64,000 bases of DNA. Origin: a bacterium. GTDB lineage: Bacteria; Hydrothermota; UBA3073; JACQXS01; JAGMCI01. A program made the translations under genes and the position numbers. Below the pieces are notes generated by a model, which did no database searches, was not told the origin of the DNA, and was given only the letters and a program-made list of their open reading frames with translations. Each line of letters starts with the position of its first letter. The stretch's first letter is position 1. The DNA lies in the NCBI GenBank assembly GCA_030018315.1, contig JASEGA010000004.1, positions 1 through 64,000 of the forward strand, in the 5' to 3' direction. Below, piece after piece: positions 53,505 through 63,811 of this stretch.

Positions 53505-54512
53505 TCAAAGTATAAACCCTAATGATATCCTATGAATACTTGATAGATACTCATGACTCTCGTAGCTGTAATCAAAGATAAATTGATTACCAATCGGGAG
53601 TTGTGTCATTACACCAAAACCGACACTCAATCCTCTATTATTCTTTCCTGTATATCCAAGCCTTGCAAAATATTTATTACCTAAACAATACTCTCCACCT
53701 AAGGCATAAGTTGCCTCCTGGTCAGAAGGGTGAACTAAATCACCTATTAGAGTAAGTCTGTAAATAGGGGTAGATAATAAATCAAATGCTAACCCTGTCT
53801 GGAAGCTGAGTGGCAGAGGATACGGTTCAGATTTATAAGCCCCGGGTACATCAGATTCTTGAAATGGGGTATCTACAGCTGTGGAATATTCCAGTCCCTC
53901 ACCAGAATATGCAAGGTCCGGCCCAAAGTTCTGAAGCACAAACCCGAATCTAAGATTTCTTATCTTTGTATTATAGGTGCCACCAATATCAATTGCATAC
54001 CCATTAGCAGAAACTTTGTGAATGTTTTGATTTATCCCCTTAACTGTAAATCCAGCACTAAACTTATCTGTCATCATCCTTGAATATGAAATACCGAGTG
54101 CAAAATCATTTGCTGAATAATAATCACCAGTTCCATCTTGGTCTTCAACTGTAGTTATTTCAATCCTACCTGACAAAAGAGCAATTGCACTTATCCCTAT
54201 AACACCATCTTTTATTGGAATGACTACACCTATGTTTTCTTCACTTAGCTCTCCTGCAAATAAATTAACATGAGCAAAACTTGCAGAGGTACGATTTATT
54301 TTTGCAATACCAGCTGGATTCCAGTAAACTGCATCTACCCCTTCTGCAAATGCAGAATAAGCACCACCTAATGATAAAGCTCTTGCACCACCTCCAATTG
54401 ATAGGAATTCTGCACCACAACCACCAAGTCTTGCAAAACCTATGGAAGGGAGAGAAAATGACGAAATCAGAATGACGAATGATGAAAAGAGTGTTTTCTT
54501 AATTCGATTCAT
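53505..54512 (-). CDS. PorV/UPF0164-like outer-membrane protein
   Basis: A 335-residue barrel protein with a signal peptide (ending at about GFARL) and the opening GCGAEFLSIGGGARALSLGGAY, then VDAVYWNPAGIAKI, the same pattern as the protein at 29839-31233. About 14 antiparallel strands follow, with aromatic end HRISLGFIL typical of outer-membrane proteins. It is linked to the PKD/NHL gene by an ATGA overlap and lies just upstream of the subtilase, which may be its client. Confidence 0.75.
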   Translation of the reverse strand: MNRIKKTLFSSFVILISSFSLPSIGFARLGGCGAEFLSIGGGARALSLGGAYSAFAEGVDAVYWNPAGIAKINRTSASFAHVNLFAGELSEENIGVVIPIKDGVIGISAIALLSGRIEITTVEDQDGTGDYYSANDFALGISYSRMMTDKFSAGFTVKGINQNIHKVSANGYAIDIGGTYNTKIRNLRFGFVLQNFGPDLAYSGEGLEYSTAVDTPFQESDVPGAYKSEPYPLPLSFQTGLAFDLLSTPIYRLTLIGDLVHPSDQEATYALGGEYCLGNKYFARLGYTGKNNRGLSVGFGVMTQLPIGNQFIFDYSYESHEYLSSIHRISLGFIL

Positions 54513-56311
54513 AAAGCCTCCTTACTTGTATCAATAAATTTCTGAACTCTATTATTCCATGTATCAACTACATATATATACCCATTCTCGTCTACTGTTA
54601 TACCTTGGGGTTCAAAAAACTGACCTTGCTCTACTCCGTTACAGCCCCACCTTATAACGAAAGCTCCACCTTTTGTAAACTTCTGGATTCTATGGTTATC
54701 AGAGTCAGCTACATAAATGAAATCTCCATAAACTGCGACATCACATGGGCTCTTTAATTGACCGTCACCACTACCGGAACTGCCAATAGTTCCTATATTA
54801 TTTCCTGTAGTAGTAAATATTTGGATATTATTACCAAAATTAGATGCTAAATAGAGAGTATCTCTATTAACACTCAACCCTCTCGCATATTTACCATAAA
54901 TCGGCCATTGACCTACATAGACTCCATTTTTATTAAACTTCTGTATTCTCTTATTTTCAGAATCGACCACATATACATGCTCATCATCAACTGCAATTCC
55001 AGTGGGAACACGAAATTGACCATTCCCACTACCTTGACTACCCCAATGAGTTTCAAGTCCACCATCAGCTTTCCTAAATTTATATACCTGATTATATTCG
55101 TCAGTCACATATACAAACTCAGCATCTGTTGCTACATACATTGGAAGCTCAAGGATAGTGGAGCCGATTGTAGTCTCTAAATTTCCATCTCTGCTAAATA
55201 TTTTGACTTCGTGATTCAAATGGTCTACAACATATACTGAGTCACCACTAACCGCTATTCCAAACGGATTTCCAAGTCCTAACCACTCAGAAACAAAATT
55301 ATTGATTATAGTAAGGGTGCATGGAACAGATGCAGCTGATGCCTGTCCATATCTGTCCTTTGCCTTTGCTCTTATTGCAACAGGTGCACCAGGTCTCACA
55401 AACGCATGCAGTGCAGAGGCTGTCATTATGCCACCTGCTCCCGGTATAGTAATTATCCACGACGAAAATTCACCATCCCCCCATTCAAATTGGACTGATA
55501 GTGCTGTATCTCCTTCAACTAATGACTCACATCTAACCTGAAATTCAAATGGGGTCTGAAGATAATAACGCGGATACCCAACATTAAGTAAAGTTGGCCT
55601 CCCCGGTGGATAAGGGGGTGGCGGAAAAATTATCAGAGTGGTACAAGGAGCAGACCAACCTGAAACTGAACCATGAATATCTTTGGCTTTCACTTTTACT
55701 TCATACTTTCCGGTATCTGAATAGGTATGATACAACATTGCTGTGTCTCCACTATTGAACTCCCAAGACCAATCTAATACACTGTTATCTCCCCATTCAA
55801 ACTGATATTGAATTTTATCTCCATCCGGGTCTGTAGTAACAACTTTGAATGTTAGTCCTCTATCAATATACCCAGAGTCAGGCGCTTCTACAATTACTGG
55901 AGTTTCTGGTGGTGGTGATTTTGATGTTATAACAACTGTGTAACGAGATGACCAGTCAGATTCTGCATTGTGAATATCTTTTGCTTTTGCCATTGCATAA
56001 TATGTGCCTGCTGTTGAATATGAATGTTTAACTCTTATCTCTTCACCTGAGCCTACAAATTCACTCCAACCAGACTCACTGTTATCACCCCAGTTAAATT
56101 TATAACTAATATTGTCTCTTTCAGGATCCTCAGCAATAGTACAAAGGTAATAAGTAGTATCTACCCAGCCCCGCCCAATACTATCAATATTTGGGTTTAA
56201 CCTTGGTAATCCATAAGGTCTTGTAGGAGGGGTAGGTGACTTGTTCTTTTTACATCCAAATAAACCTATACCAATTATCACAGCCACTAAAAAGCATTTA
56301 GTAGTTAGCAT
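54509..56311 (-). CDS. Lipoprotein with PKD-like and NHL repeats
   Basis: A 600-residue exported protein with a lipobox (IGLFGCKK, Cys 20). Three PKD/Ig-like units of ~95 residues (around KFNWGDNSESGW, QFEWGDNSVLDW, QFEWGDGEFSSW) precede a six-bladed NHL propeller (about 345-595; repeats such as FRVPTGIAVDDEHVYVVDSEN KR, IQKFNKNG). It is probably a surface protein that binds partners or sugars. It is linked to the PorV-like gene. Confidence 0.82.
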   Translation of the reverse strand: MLTTKCFLVAVIIGIGLFGCKKNKSPTPPTRPYGLPRLNPNIDSIGRGWVDTTYYLCTIAEDPERDNISYKFNWGDNSESGWSEFVGSGEEIRVKHSYSTAGTYYAMAKAKDIHNAESDWSSRYTVVITSKSPPPETPVIVEAPDSGYIDRGLTFKVVTTDPDGDKIQYQFEWGDNSVLDWSWEFNSGDTAMLYHTYSDTGKYEVKVKAKDIHGSVSGWSAPCTTLIIFPPPPYPPGRPTLLNVGYPRYYLQTPFEFQVRCESLVEGDTALSVQFEWGDGEFSSWIITIPGAGGIMTASALHAFVRPGAPVAIRAKAKDRYGQASAASVPCTLTIINNFVSEWLGLGNPFGIAVSGDSVYVVDHLNHEVKIFSRDGNLETTIGSTILELPMYVATDAEFVYVTDEYNQVYKFRKADGGLETHWGSQGSGNGQFRVPTGIAVDDEHVYVVDSENKRIQKFNKNGVYVGQWPIYGKYARGLSVNRDTLYLASNFGNNIQIFTTTGNNIGTIGSSGSGDGQLKSPCDVAVYGDFIYVADSDNHRIQKFTKGGAFVIRWGCNGVEQGQFFEPQGITVDENGYIYVVDTWNNRVQKFIDTSKEAL

Positions 56312-56322
56312 CTTGCCCCCTT

Positions 56323-59300
56323 TTATCTTATTATAGCAAATTTGCCCACTTTTTGTTTACCATCAGTAGTTATAACCTGATAAATATAAAGTCCACTTAC
56401 ACACCTCAATTTCTCATCAGTCAAAAGGTCCCATGCATGAGCACCAGTCCCTGTAATTTCAGTTCTATCTTTCATCCCTCTCACTTCTGTTTCTTTATGT
56501 TCAATTGTCTTTATTAGTAGACCAGCGACATTGAATATCCTTATAGTGCATTCTGAAGGTAATCCCTGAAACCATATCTTTTGTTGAAATTTGCTGATGT
56601 CCCATGGAGCACGTACATAATAAGGATTTGGAACTACTCTAATACTGTCAAGAGTATAACCCCTTTTATCAGTCTGTTTTGTAGTCCTTAGCTCAAACTT
56701 TAATTCAGTAGTTATTTTATTAAGTACCTTTATTTTATAAATGTCACCGAGTTCAGGAGGAATAAGAGTAGTATCTGTAGGTACTTCTAATTTCATTGCC
56801 CAATTAGCAGGACTAGCATTGTAGTCAGCTACAGACTTATAAATGCTTATTTTATCTCCATAACTGAGGGTATCAAGTGGTGGTCTATCTACTGTAAATA
56901 AGAAAGGAACAGCTGTATCACGAGTGGTATTCCACAGTGTAAAAAGACCGTGCTTACCTCTTAGGTCAATACTGCCTGTATCAGATATAGTAAGTTCATA
57001 ATCATAATATGGGTCGTAGCCGGGCTTAAGACTGCCCTCAACCCACAATTTCCAATTAGAGTTACCTTTGCTCCACTTGGTTATCTCAGAATCTATTACA
57101 GTCTCAGTATCAACAACTGCCCTCGGAATAGCAGCAAGCTTTATATTTAGGCCATCAAATATTGGGAGAGGCTCCCAATTGAAATAATAGCAACTGTCAA
57201 GTAATGTGCTACCTGTAGTTTTATTGACCAATCTCCAATAATCAACTCGCATGGTGTCAAGGGTGTCACCAGAAAAGAAAGAAATCGTATAGGTATCACC
57301 TGTGACAGTTGTAGGATTTACTACTTTTGCTTCAACTCTCGCATTCCCAATACCAAATTTTACTAATTCACAACTTGCACCCTTAAAGTCAGCTGCCTCC
57401 TTAGTCGGAATAGCCCAGTAAGAAGTGCCTGTCTTACCACTCTCAAGTGACCCAATACCAAGCCTCGGAATTGGACGACTAAAAGAAGTAACTGTGTAAT
57501 AATACTTCATCCCATTTGTAACATCTGTATCAATATAATAATGCTCTAAACCGGTTTCATTACCTACTGTCTCACTTTCATAAGTCCATATTGTAAACTC
57601 ATCGCCAGAACATGGAGCTAATTCAACACCGGGTTGGTCAGGAATTATATTGCTATCTTTAATCTTTATATAAAATCCATCCAAATAAATAAAAGCACCT
57701 GATACATAACCGGGGTCAGCTGGATACGGCGTCTCCTCTTTTGTATCCATTATACAATATCCTATACCACTGTCTGGAGCATTTTTATTATATAAATAAA
57801 TTCTCTCATCTGTCAGATTTTGTAGTATAAAACTAAATTCTGAGTCAAATGTGATTCTATATCTCCTTGTCGCAAACCATGTATGGAAGATGTCGGCGGA
57901 AAGAGTAGTGTCAATGCCTTCAAATGAGATAGTTGCCTTTGATGTTCCCTTAGTGTATTTAACTATCACTGTATCTTGTGTCTTTGAGCCTAATAAGTCA
58001 TAGGTTGCTAAACATTTCCAATCCTCTGGAAGACCGCTCCTACTTTTATAAACCTTATAGCCCTCAAAAGTATGCTCTTTTGACATCGGGCATACATAGC
58101 TTTCAGGACGTGAACTCCATGAAATATAAACTTTTTTATCACCAGGGATGACAGAAAAATCAGGTGAAGGAGGTGGCGAAAATCCAAGATAACCTGAATT
58201 GAATTGCTCTAATGCATACCTTGCTTTCTCCTTTAGCTCATCAAGAGTATGGGCAGCAATGACTGCTACAGTAAATGTTATTTCTTCGTTTGGCTTTAGT
58301 TCAGGATAAGGACCGCTGCAAGAGAGTTGCCTCATATCACCCGGAGACCCAGCTACCATAAAATCAGGACAGCCGGGTCGCTCAGTAGCCAAAACCATAT
58401 ACTTAAGAGAATCCTGAGCATCGTCATCTACTAACATACCAAATTCTTCTACCCTCATCCAGTACTGGAATCCAGTAAACCCAATGTTACCCGGAGTCTC
58501 ACATAGCACAGCGCCCATATAACCTGCAGCAGTTTGCCAGCCAGGTTCATAACCGTCGGAATCGTAAGTATAGCCTAAATTTAGCTCCCTATCATAGCCA
58601 ATTAAATCATCCTCAGCTCCCTGGTCTGTTGCAGTTATTCCAGACCCTATATCATTATCCATAAAGTAGCCTACATAAACATTTTTTAATGGGAATGGGT
58701 TCATATTCCTTATCTTCCAGTTTAAATAAATATATGCATTGTTGTAATCATAATTCCATGAATATGTACGCTGTTCTACCCTTATACCAAGTCCCCAAAC
58801 ATCGTAAGCGCCTGCATTCCTAACCCAGATACAACTTGCATCCTTCTCAGGTATCCAATCACCAGCACAAGCATAAGTATCCTCTATTGATATAATATCA
58901 CCTTTTGCAGGATTAACCCATAATGTAGTATCTTCTCTTCTTTTATTTATAGCTGTATCCGCAAATGGCCATAGTGCTTGATACTCCTCTTGTGCCATAC
59001 CCGGTTGCTTAAAAATGAAACTACCCTCATGTGTATATCCATACCCAGTAGGAAGTATTTGAGTACTAAAGGCTAATCCCCTACCAGATATATCACCAGC
59101 CTCACCAGTATTCTCAAGTTCAGGTATACTCATACCACCTAAATCTGAATAATAAGCACCTTTACTGACACGCCTTTGCCAAATTGTATCCCCATCCTGT
59201 ATTTTAGGGTATAGTGCACCAACCCATGGACCTGAAGCCCAATTATAATATTGTTTAGAACCAGCCGGATATTCACCACAAAGCCCCCACATACCTGCAT

Positions 59301-59583
59301 CCATCATTGGAAAAGTAGCTGCTACACAATTCCAAGTGCCATCAAAGTAGCCACATGCAGGAGGACGTGGAAAGACACCTCCCTGTAAAGTATTGCTTAC
59401 TGTCCAGTCCTTTAAATCACCTGCTCCAGTCCAATGAATCCACCAGAAATCAGCCGGCTTATTAGTGACCTCAGTCATTGTTCCCTTTGAACCGACCTTA
59501 TATGTTTGAATTTTATATGGCTGATAGTAACTGAATAATTGAGCTCCAATAAATACGAGTAATAAAGTGAAAAAGTATCTCAT
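56323..59583 (-). CDS. Large exported protein with FlgD-like C-terminal domain
   Basis: A 1086-residue secreted protein with a signal peptide (MRYFFTLLLVFIGAQLFSYY). No enzyme signature is seen. A long N-terminal region, then fibronectin-type-like segments (PPSPDFSVIPGDKKVYISW) and a C-terminal FlgD/T9SS-like domain (SIRVVPNPYYVRAPW, IRIFNVAGLLIKTI, HAWDLLTDEKL, VSGLYIYQV) ending VGKFAIIR. The ATG at 59583 has GGAGG just upstream and is used in place of an earlier one. It follows the TonB-dependent receptor gene closely. Confidence 0.75.
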   Translation of the reverse strand: MRYFFTLLLVFIGAQLFSYYQPYKIQTYKVGSKGTMTEVTNKPADFWWIHWTGAGDLKDWTVSNTLQGGVFPRPPACGYFDGTWNCVAATFPMMDAGMWGLCGEYPAGSKQYYNWASGPWVGALYPKIQDGDTIWQRRVSKGAYYSDLGGMSIPELENTGEAGDISGRGLAFSTQILPTGYGYTHEGSFIFKQPGMAQEEYQALWPFADTAINKRREDTTLWVNPAKGDIISIEDTYACAGDWIPEKDASCIWVRNAGAYDVWGLGIRVEQRTYSWNYDYNNAYIYLNWKIRNMNPFPLKNVYVGYFMDNDIGSGITATDQGAEDDLIGYDRELNLGYTYDSDGYEPGWQTAAGYMGAVLCETPGNIGFTGFQYWMRVEEFGMLVDDDAQDSLKYMVLATERPGCPDFMVAGSPGDMRQLSCSGPYPELKPNEEITFTVAVIAAHTLDELKEKARYALEQFNSGYLGFSPPPSPDFSVIPGDKKVYISWSSRPESYVCPMSKEHTFEGYKVYKSRSGLPEDWKCLATYDLLGSKTQDTVIVKYTKGTSKATISFEGIDTTLSADIFHTWFATRRYRITFDSEFSFILQNLTDERIYLYNKNAPDSGIGYCIMDTKEETPYPADPGYVSGAFIYLDGFYIKIKDSNIIPDQPGVELAPCSGDEFTIWTYESETVGNETGLEHYYIDTDVTNGMKYYYTVTSFSRPIPRLGIGSLESGKTGTSYWAIPTKEAADFKGASCELVKFGIGNARVEAKVVNPTTVTGDTYTISFFSGDTLDTMRVDYWRLVNKTTGSTLLDSCYYFNWEPLPIFDGLNIKLAAIPRAVVDTETVIDSEITKWSKGNSNWKLWVEGSLKPGYDPYYDYELTISDTGSIDLRGKHGLFTLWNTTRDTAVPFLFTVDRPPLDTLSYGDKISIYKSVADYNASPANWAMKLEVPTDTTLIPPELGDIYKIKVLNKITTELKFELRTTKQTDKRGYTLDSIRVVPNPYYVRAPWDISKFQQKIWFQGLPSECTIRIFNVAGLLIKTIEHKETEVRGMKDRTEITGTGAHAWDLLTDEKLRCVSGLYIYQVITTDGKQKVGKFAIIR

Positions 59584-59614
59584 CTTACCTCCATTAAATT
59601 TTGACATTTGAGCT

Positions 59615-62584
59615 TTAAAACTTGAGTTCTACTCCAACATTAATTATTCTTGGATTACTATAATTTGTTGGGTCGTTACAATACCACTTCCAGTTAGCAA
59701 GATTAGCCTCATACATTTCACGTGCACTGCTATAACCAGCATCTCTATATACACTCTCATAGTAAGTCGGGTCCCAATCCGGAGGGTCACCATCATTATC
59801 TGGCTTACCTGTCATCGAATACACATCTACTACATTCTTAGTATTAAGTAGATTTTGGACAACCCCAAATAAGCTAAAATCTAAGCTACCAAATTTAAAT
59901 CCTTTATCAATTCTTAGGTCTATATTACTTGTGGATGGCATCCGCTTTGACCCTAATTCAAGTACCATACCTTTTGGGCTTCTCGGCGTGTAAGGAGCAC
60001 CTGACATAAAACTGAAACTGAGCCCAGTAATTAACCCATAAGGAAGAGGAAGAATCAGATTGCCTTTAACTGTGTGTGTTATATCATACTCTAAAGGATA
60101 TTCCCTTTGAGGTGGATTACCGGTCCCACCATAATAATAGTAAAAATAAAAAGCTTCCCTTGCCGATGAACCGGTTCCTTTTGCATCTTGGAATGAATAG
60201 GAAATAGAACCAAGCGGTCCCCTTAATATCAAGTCTATACCTTTAACTACTGCAAAATCATCTAATTTATAGATGGTGTAGGAGGCTAGCTTCTTATGAA
60301 ATATAGTGTACATCTGGCGTGTTGATAATAAAGTTTTAACATCCTTATAATAAGCCGAAATTTCACCCGCTAAGTATGGAGTAAATGCATACCTGAAGCC
60401 ACCTTCATACATAATCTCCTTTTGGGGTGGTAAATTTGGGTTTCCAATTGTTGGCCATCCATTTGTTATATCAGCTTCTAAGTTTTGGTAAATATCAGCA
60501 AAATTTAATGGCTGAAAGAAGTGACCATAATTAGCATACATTACTGCTTTATCAGTGACCGAATAAGAGATACCTAATCTTGGCGAAAATTGAGACTTTG
60601 GTTTTGCTTGCTCTCTACCTGCTTCAAGTGAATCCAATCTTATATAAAAACTTGACCTCGGGTCAAAATAATCAAACCTTATCCCTGTTTTCAGCACCAT
60701 ATCCTCATACTCAATTTTATCACTTAAGTATGCATCTACAGTTATTGGCTCCTTATTATAATGGTCTATATATGGGTTTTCATTTATAAAACGTAGGTCA
60801 GTAAGCCTAAGTGAATGCTTCTCAATCTCAGCACCAAACTTAACTTCATTGTATCTGTTCACCTGAGAAGTGAGCTGTAAACTTGCTGAAGAACGGGTAG
60901 TATTCCTATCATGCCATATAGGAGAGAAATAATAACCAAATCTTCTCCATTCATCAGCATTATATCTTATCATATATAATCCTCCGGATGGCTCAATAGA
61001 ATCCTCATAAGCTGCACCTATCTCAATATATTTACGGATGTCATCAATATATTTAGCAAGATTAAATTTGTGGTAGTATACAAATGTAGTCTCATCCTTC
61101 TGATATATAAGTGAATCTCCATTTGGAACTGATTTCCCTACTAAAAATGTACCTGTTTGATAACATCTATTATTTAATGCATCTAAAATATCTTCAATTC
61201 TATTGGTATCCCATACCCATTCGCCAGTGTTAGGATTCCAGTGTCCCAGTCTTTGTTTTTCATAATACCACATCCAAGCACGCTCCTCAGACCAGCCATC
61301 TTTCCATTTCTTCCATTCAGGGTCATACAAGCCAGAATCTCTTGCCATATCTACCCATGCTAACCTTGTCCCAATTGCATTAAAATCGTGGTAATCACGA
61401 CCATTTTGTGAACTACGCTTATGGTAAGTATTAAATCTGCCCACATTTATAGTATAAAAAGTCTTTGAAGATACAGTATGAGTTAACTTCAAGTTAATTT
61501 GTGAATTCCCTCTCTTATAAAGTGGTAAATCATCTATCCATGCACCACGCGAAAATGCATGATTGTATGGGTGATATTCTCTGTATGCGTAATTGCTTGT
61601 TAGTGTTGTCTTAATGGTATTAGATAAACGCCACGCAAGTTTTAAAGTCCCCTTTTGCTCTACACCATCGTTATGAGGAAGATAAGAATCATACCTCCTT
61701 AAGCCACCAGAAGAAAAGAAAGTAGCATTTTTAAGCCAAGGCAAAGGACCACCAAGTGTGATGCTTAAATCGTTAAGTCCAAAATTATATCCTTGATCAA
61801 ATACAGACACTGAATCAAGCTTATATAATTTAGAACTTTTACTAAAGATTTGGTCTGTTGTATACTTTAACCCCCCACCATAAGTTAGTTCACCTTCCCT
61901 TGTCACCACATTTACAACACCAGACATAGCATTCCCATATTCGGCATCAAAGCCACCCGAAATCATGAGCATCTCAGAAATAGCATTGTTATCAAGAATT
62001 GCACCTGATTGCCCGTAAACAGGGTCAGTAGTATTTATACCATCTACAACATACACAACCTCATCAGCTCTACCACCTCTTATATGTAGACCACCAGACC
62101 GTGAGCGACCAGTCTCAACTGAACCCGTCTGTAAAGCAATAACATCCTCGTAATCAGTTACAGGGAGTTGTGTTATCTCTTTACCTGACATACGTTTGGC
62201 TGAAGCTGTCACATCTCTCTCAATTATTGGACGCTTTGCAGTTACTACTACCTCTTTAGCCCTTATCACAGTGGGTGCAAGCTTAAAGTTTACAGTCGTA
62301 GTCATATCTATAGAAACTACAACATTCTCCACTCTCATACTATCGTAGCCCATCATGGTGGCAACTACAGAGTAAGTCCCTACTGGAACATTGACAATTA
62401 TGTATTCACCATTTAAATCAGCAGCCGCCCCTAATGTAGTGCCTGCAATCACTATATTTGCAAATGGGAGTGCTCCACCTGTGCTTTTGTCAGTTACTGT
62501 GCCCCTTATCTTACCAGTTGTCTGGCCAAAGATATTGCAAAATATACCAAAAGAAAGAATAAAAAATAAAATCTTCCTTAACAT
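59615..62584 (-). CDS. TonB-dependent receptor with carboxypeptidase-like N-domain
   Basis: A 989-residue outer-membrane receptor with a signal peptide, a carboxypeptidase-regulatory-like beta domain (about 22-108: GKIRGTVTDKSTGGALPFANIVI), a plug domain (about 120-230: VIALQTGSVETGRSRSGGLHIRGG, VVYVVDGINTTDP) and a C-terminal barrel of about 22 strands ending NVGVELKF. It imports an unidentified large substrate powered by TonB; the next genes upstream are tonB and exbD. The domain set is the oligopeptide/glycan type but lacks a SusD partner here. Confidence 0.9.
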   Translation of the reverse strand: MLRKILFFILSFGIFCNIFGQTTGKIRGTVTDKSTGGALPFANIVIAGTTLGAAADLNGEYIIVNVPVGTYSVVATMMGYDSMRVENVVVSIDMTTTVNFKLAPTVIRAKEVVVTAKRPIIERDVTASAKRMSGKEITQLPVTDYEDVIALQTGSVETGRSRSGGLHIRGGRADEVVYVVDGINTTDPVYGQSGAILDNNAISEMLMISGGFDAEYGNAMSGVVNVVTREGELTYGGGLKYTTDQIFSKSSKLYKLDSVSVFDQGYNFGLNDLSITLGGPLPWLKNATFFSSGGLRRYDSYLPHNDGVEQKGTLKLAWRLSNTIKTTLTSNYAYREYHPYNHAFSRGAWIDDLPLYKRGNSQINLKLTHTVSSKTFYTINVGRFNTYHKRSSQNGRDYHDFNAIGTRLAWVDMARDSGLYDPEWKKWKDGWSEERAWMWYYEKQRLGHWNPNTGEWVWDTNRIEDILDALNNRCYQTGTFLVGKSVPNGDSLIYQKDETTFVYYHKFNLAKYIDDIRKYIEIGAAYEDSIEPSGGLYMIRYNADEWRRFGYYFSPIWHDRNTTRSSASLQLTSQVNRYNEVKFGAEIEKHSLRLTDLRFINENPYIDHYNKEPITVDAYLSDKIEYEDMVLKTGIRFDYFDPRSSFYIRLDSLEAGREQAKPKSQFSPRLGISYSVTDKAVMYANYGHFFQPLNFADIYQNLEADITNGWPTIGNPNLPPQKEIMYEGGFRYAFTPYLAGEISAYYKDVKTLLSTRQMYTIFHKKLASYTIYKLDDFAVVKGIDLILRGPLGSISYSFQDAKGTGSSAREAFYFYYYYGGTGNPPQREYPLEYDITHTVKGNLILPLPYGLITGLSFSFMSGAPYTPRSPKGMVLELGSKRMPSTSNIDLRIDKGFKFGSLDFSLFGVVQNLLNTKNVVDVYSMTGKPDNDGDPPDWDPTYYESVYRDAGYSSAREMYEANLANWKWYCNDPTNYSNPRIINVGVELKF

Positions 62585-62601
62585 TTTACACCTCCTTGCA
62601 A

Positions 62602-62655
62602 AAATTCCAAGTCTTTGGAATTTAGATATTGTTTAACCCCGATAAAATTGGGGTT
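62602..62655. repeat. Two hairpins between tonB and the receptor gene
   Basis: AAATTCCAA/TTGGAATTT with a 4-base loop (62602-62623), and AACCCC/GGGGTT around GATAAAATT (62635-62655). Neither has a U-run; the second is of the CCCCGAT/ATTGGGG repeat type. Confidence 0.55.
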
Positions 62656-62689
62656 GCATTTAGAATTTTTCATCTGTTTACATCAATAA

Positions 62690-63292
62690 TTATTTTTCAA
62701 GTACAAATCTGACAGGCACTTGAACTCGTACGGGTACAGGTCTATCACGTTGCTTAGCAGGTGAAAATATCCATTTACGCGCCGCATTTATAGCTGATTG
62801 GTCACACAACTCGTGTAAAGATTTTGTTACCTTAATATCAACAACTCTCCCAGTTGTATCTACTATAACTTCCAAGAAAACAGTTCCCTCAATCTCAGCC
62901 TTACGAGCAAGCTCAGGATACTCTGGTTCTATATAATATTCAAGCTTTGGCTTTACTTCTACAGCCCAAAACTCGTAAACCGTGGCCTTAAGTTCGGGTG
63001 GCTTTTTCCATGACTCTTCAAACACTGTACGGTCAATTGTAGACGCCTCCACTTCTTCATCAGTCTTCGCTGCCACAGGCATCATTGGCTTAGGAGGTGG
63101 AGGTGGCTCCTTTAGTTGCTGTAGCTGAGGAGGTAGTTCTATGGTCCTGATAGGTATTGCTGCTTTTAGCTTGTAAGGCTTGGGTTTAGTTTCAGGAATA
63201 AATAAACAAGCTAAACAGAGTATAACAAGTGTTATCAGGAGACCAAGTTTTGTATAGAATGGTGTCATTTCTTTTAAATCCCTACTATTCAT
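62690..63292 (-). CDS. tonB: TonB protein
   Basis: A 200-residue TonB with an N-terminal membrane helix (TKLGLLITLVILCLACLFI), a proline-rich linker (LKEPPPPPKPMMPV) and a C-terminal TonB domain (EPEYPELARKAEIEGTVFLEVIVD, INAARKWIFSPAKQRDRPV). It should power the downstream receptor. ExbD genes lie upstream, separated by a repeat. Start 63292 is uncertain; an internal ATG at 63268 is possible. Confidence 0.93.
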   Translation of the reverse strand: MNSRDLKEMTPFYTKLGLLITLVILCLACLFIPETKPKPYKLKAAIPIRTIELPPQLQQLKEPPPPPKPMMPVAAKTDEEVEASTIDRTVFEESWKKPPELKATVYEFWAVEVKPKLEYYIEPEYPELARKAEIEGTVFLEVIVDTTGRVVDIKVTKSLHELCDQSAINAARKWIFSPAKQRDRPVPVRVQVPVRFVLEK

Positions 63293-63393
63293 TCAGTTGT
63301 CATTGCAAGCCCCGAGATTCCTCGCCTGTCATTGCGAGGGACAAAGTCGCGAAGCAATCTCTTGACAGACTCGGAACGGGCTTTACAATCTGA
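63293..63393. repeat. Repeat-filled gap between exbD and tonB
   Basis: Contains GTCATTGCGAGG ... GCGAAGCAATCTC, an imperfect inverted repeat of the widespread CATTGCGAGG/GAAGCAATC kind, and parts of a GATTCCTCGCC/GGACAAAG hairpin. No coding frame. Confidence 0.65.
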
Positions 63394-63804
63394 TTAAACT
63401 CCCTTTTCCTTTAAAGTACTAAGTGATACTTTCAACGCTTTTGCTTCTTTCAGCTGGTCAAAAATATCTGAGAGAATACCATACTCTGTATCCTTGTCCA
63501 TAAGGATAGAAACAATTATATCCGGGTTTGTAGTTACCTTTCTTATCATTATCAAACTAACATAATCGCTCTTTACTATATTATCATCTATTGATATTGC
63601 ACCCTCACTTGAGACCCAGACATGGGCAATATTTCTACTTGGTATTTTCTTTGTCGCCGCCGCCAGTGGTAATGTTACTCGGAGCCCACGCTCTGCCCTA
63701 AACACAACTGTACACATAAAAAAAATTATAAGTAAAAATGAAATGTCCGCCATAGAGCAAGTTGGAATTCGTGGAGTCTCACGTGTTGGTTTACCGAGTC
63801 TCAT
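63394..63804 (-). CDS. exbD: ExbD-like biopolymer transporter
   Basis: A 136-residue ExbD with one membrane helix (MADISFLLIIFFMCTVVF, with the conserved Asp) and a periplasmic domain (GILSDIFDQLKEAKALKVS). Located just before tonB and after a second exbD. Confidence 0.9.
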   Translation of the reverse strand: MRLGKPTRETPRIPTCSMADISFLLIIFFMCTVVFRAERGLRVTLPLAAATKKIPSRNIAHVWVSSEGAISIDDNIVKSDYVSLIMIRKVTTNPDIIVSILMDKDTEYGILSDIFDQLKEAKALKVSLSTLKEKGV

Positions 63805-63811
63805 AATAAAT

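Noticed and set aside
62602-62623. Rho-independent terminator after tonB
   Set aside because: The stem is AT-rich with no following T-run in the transcribed direction.
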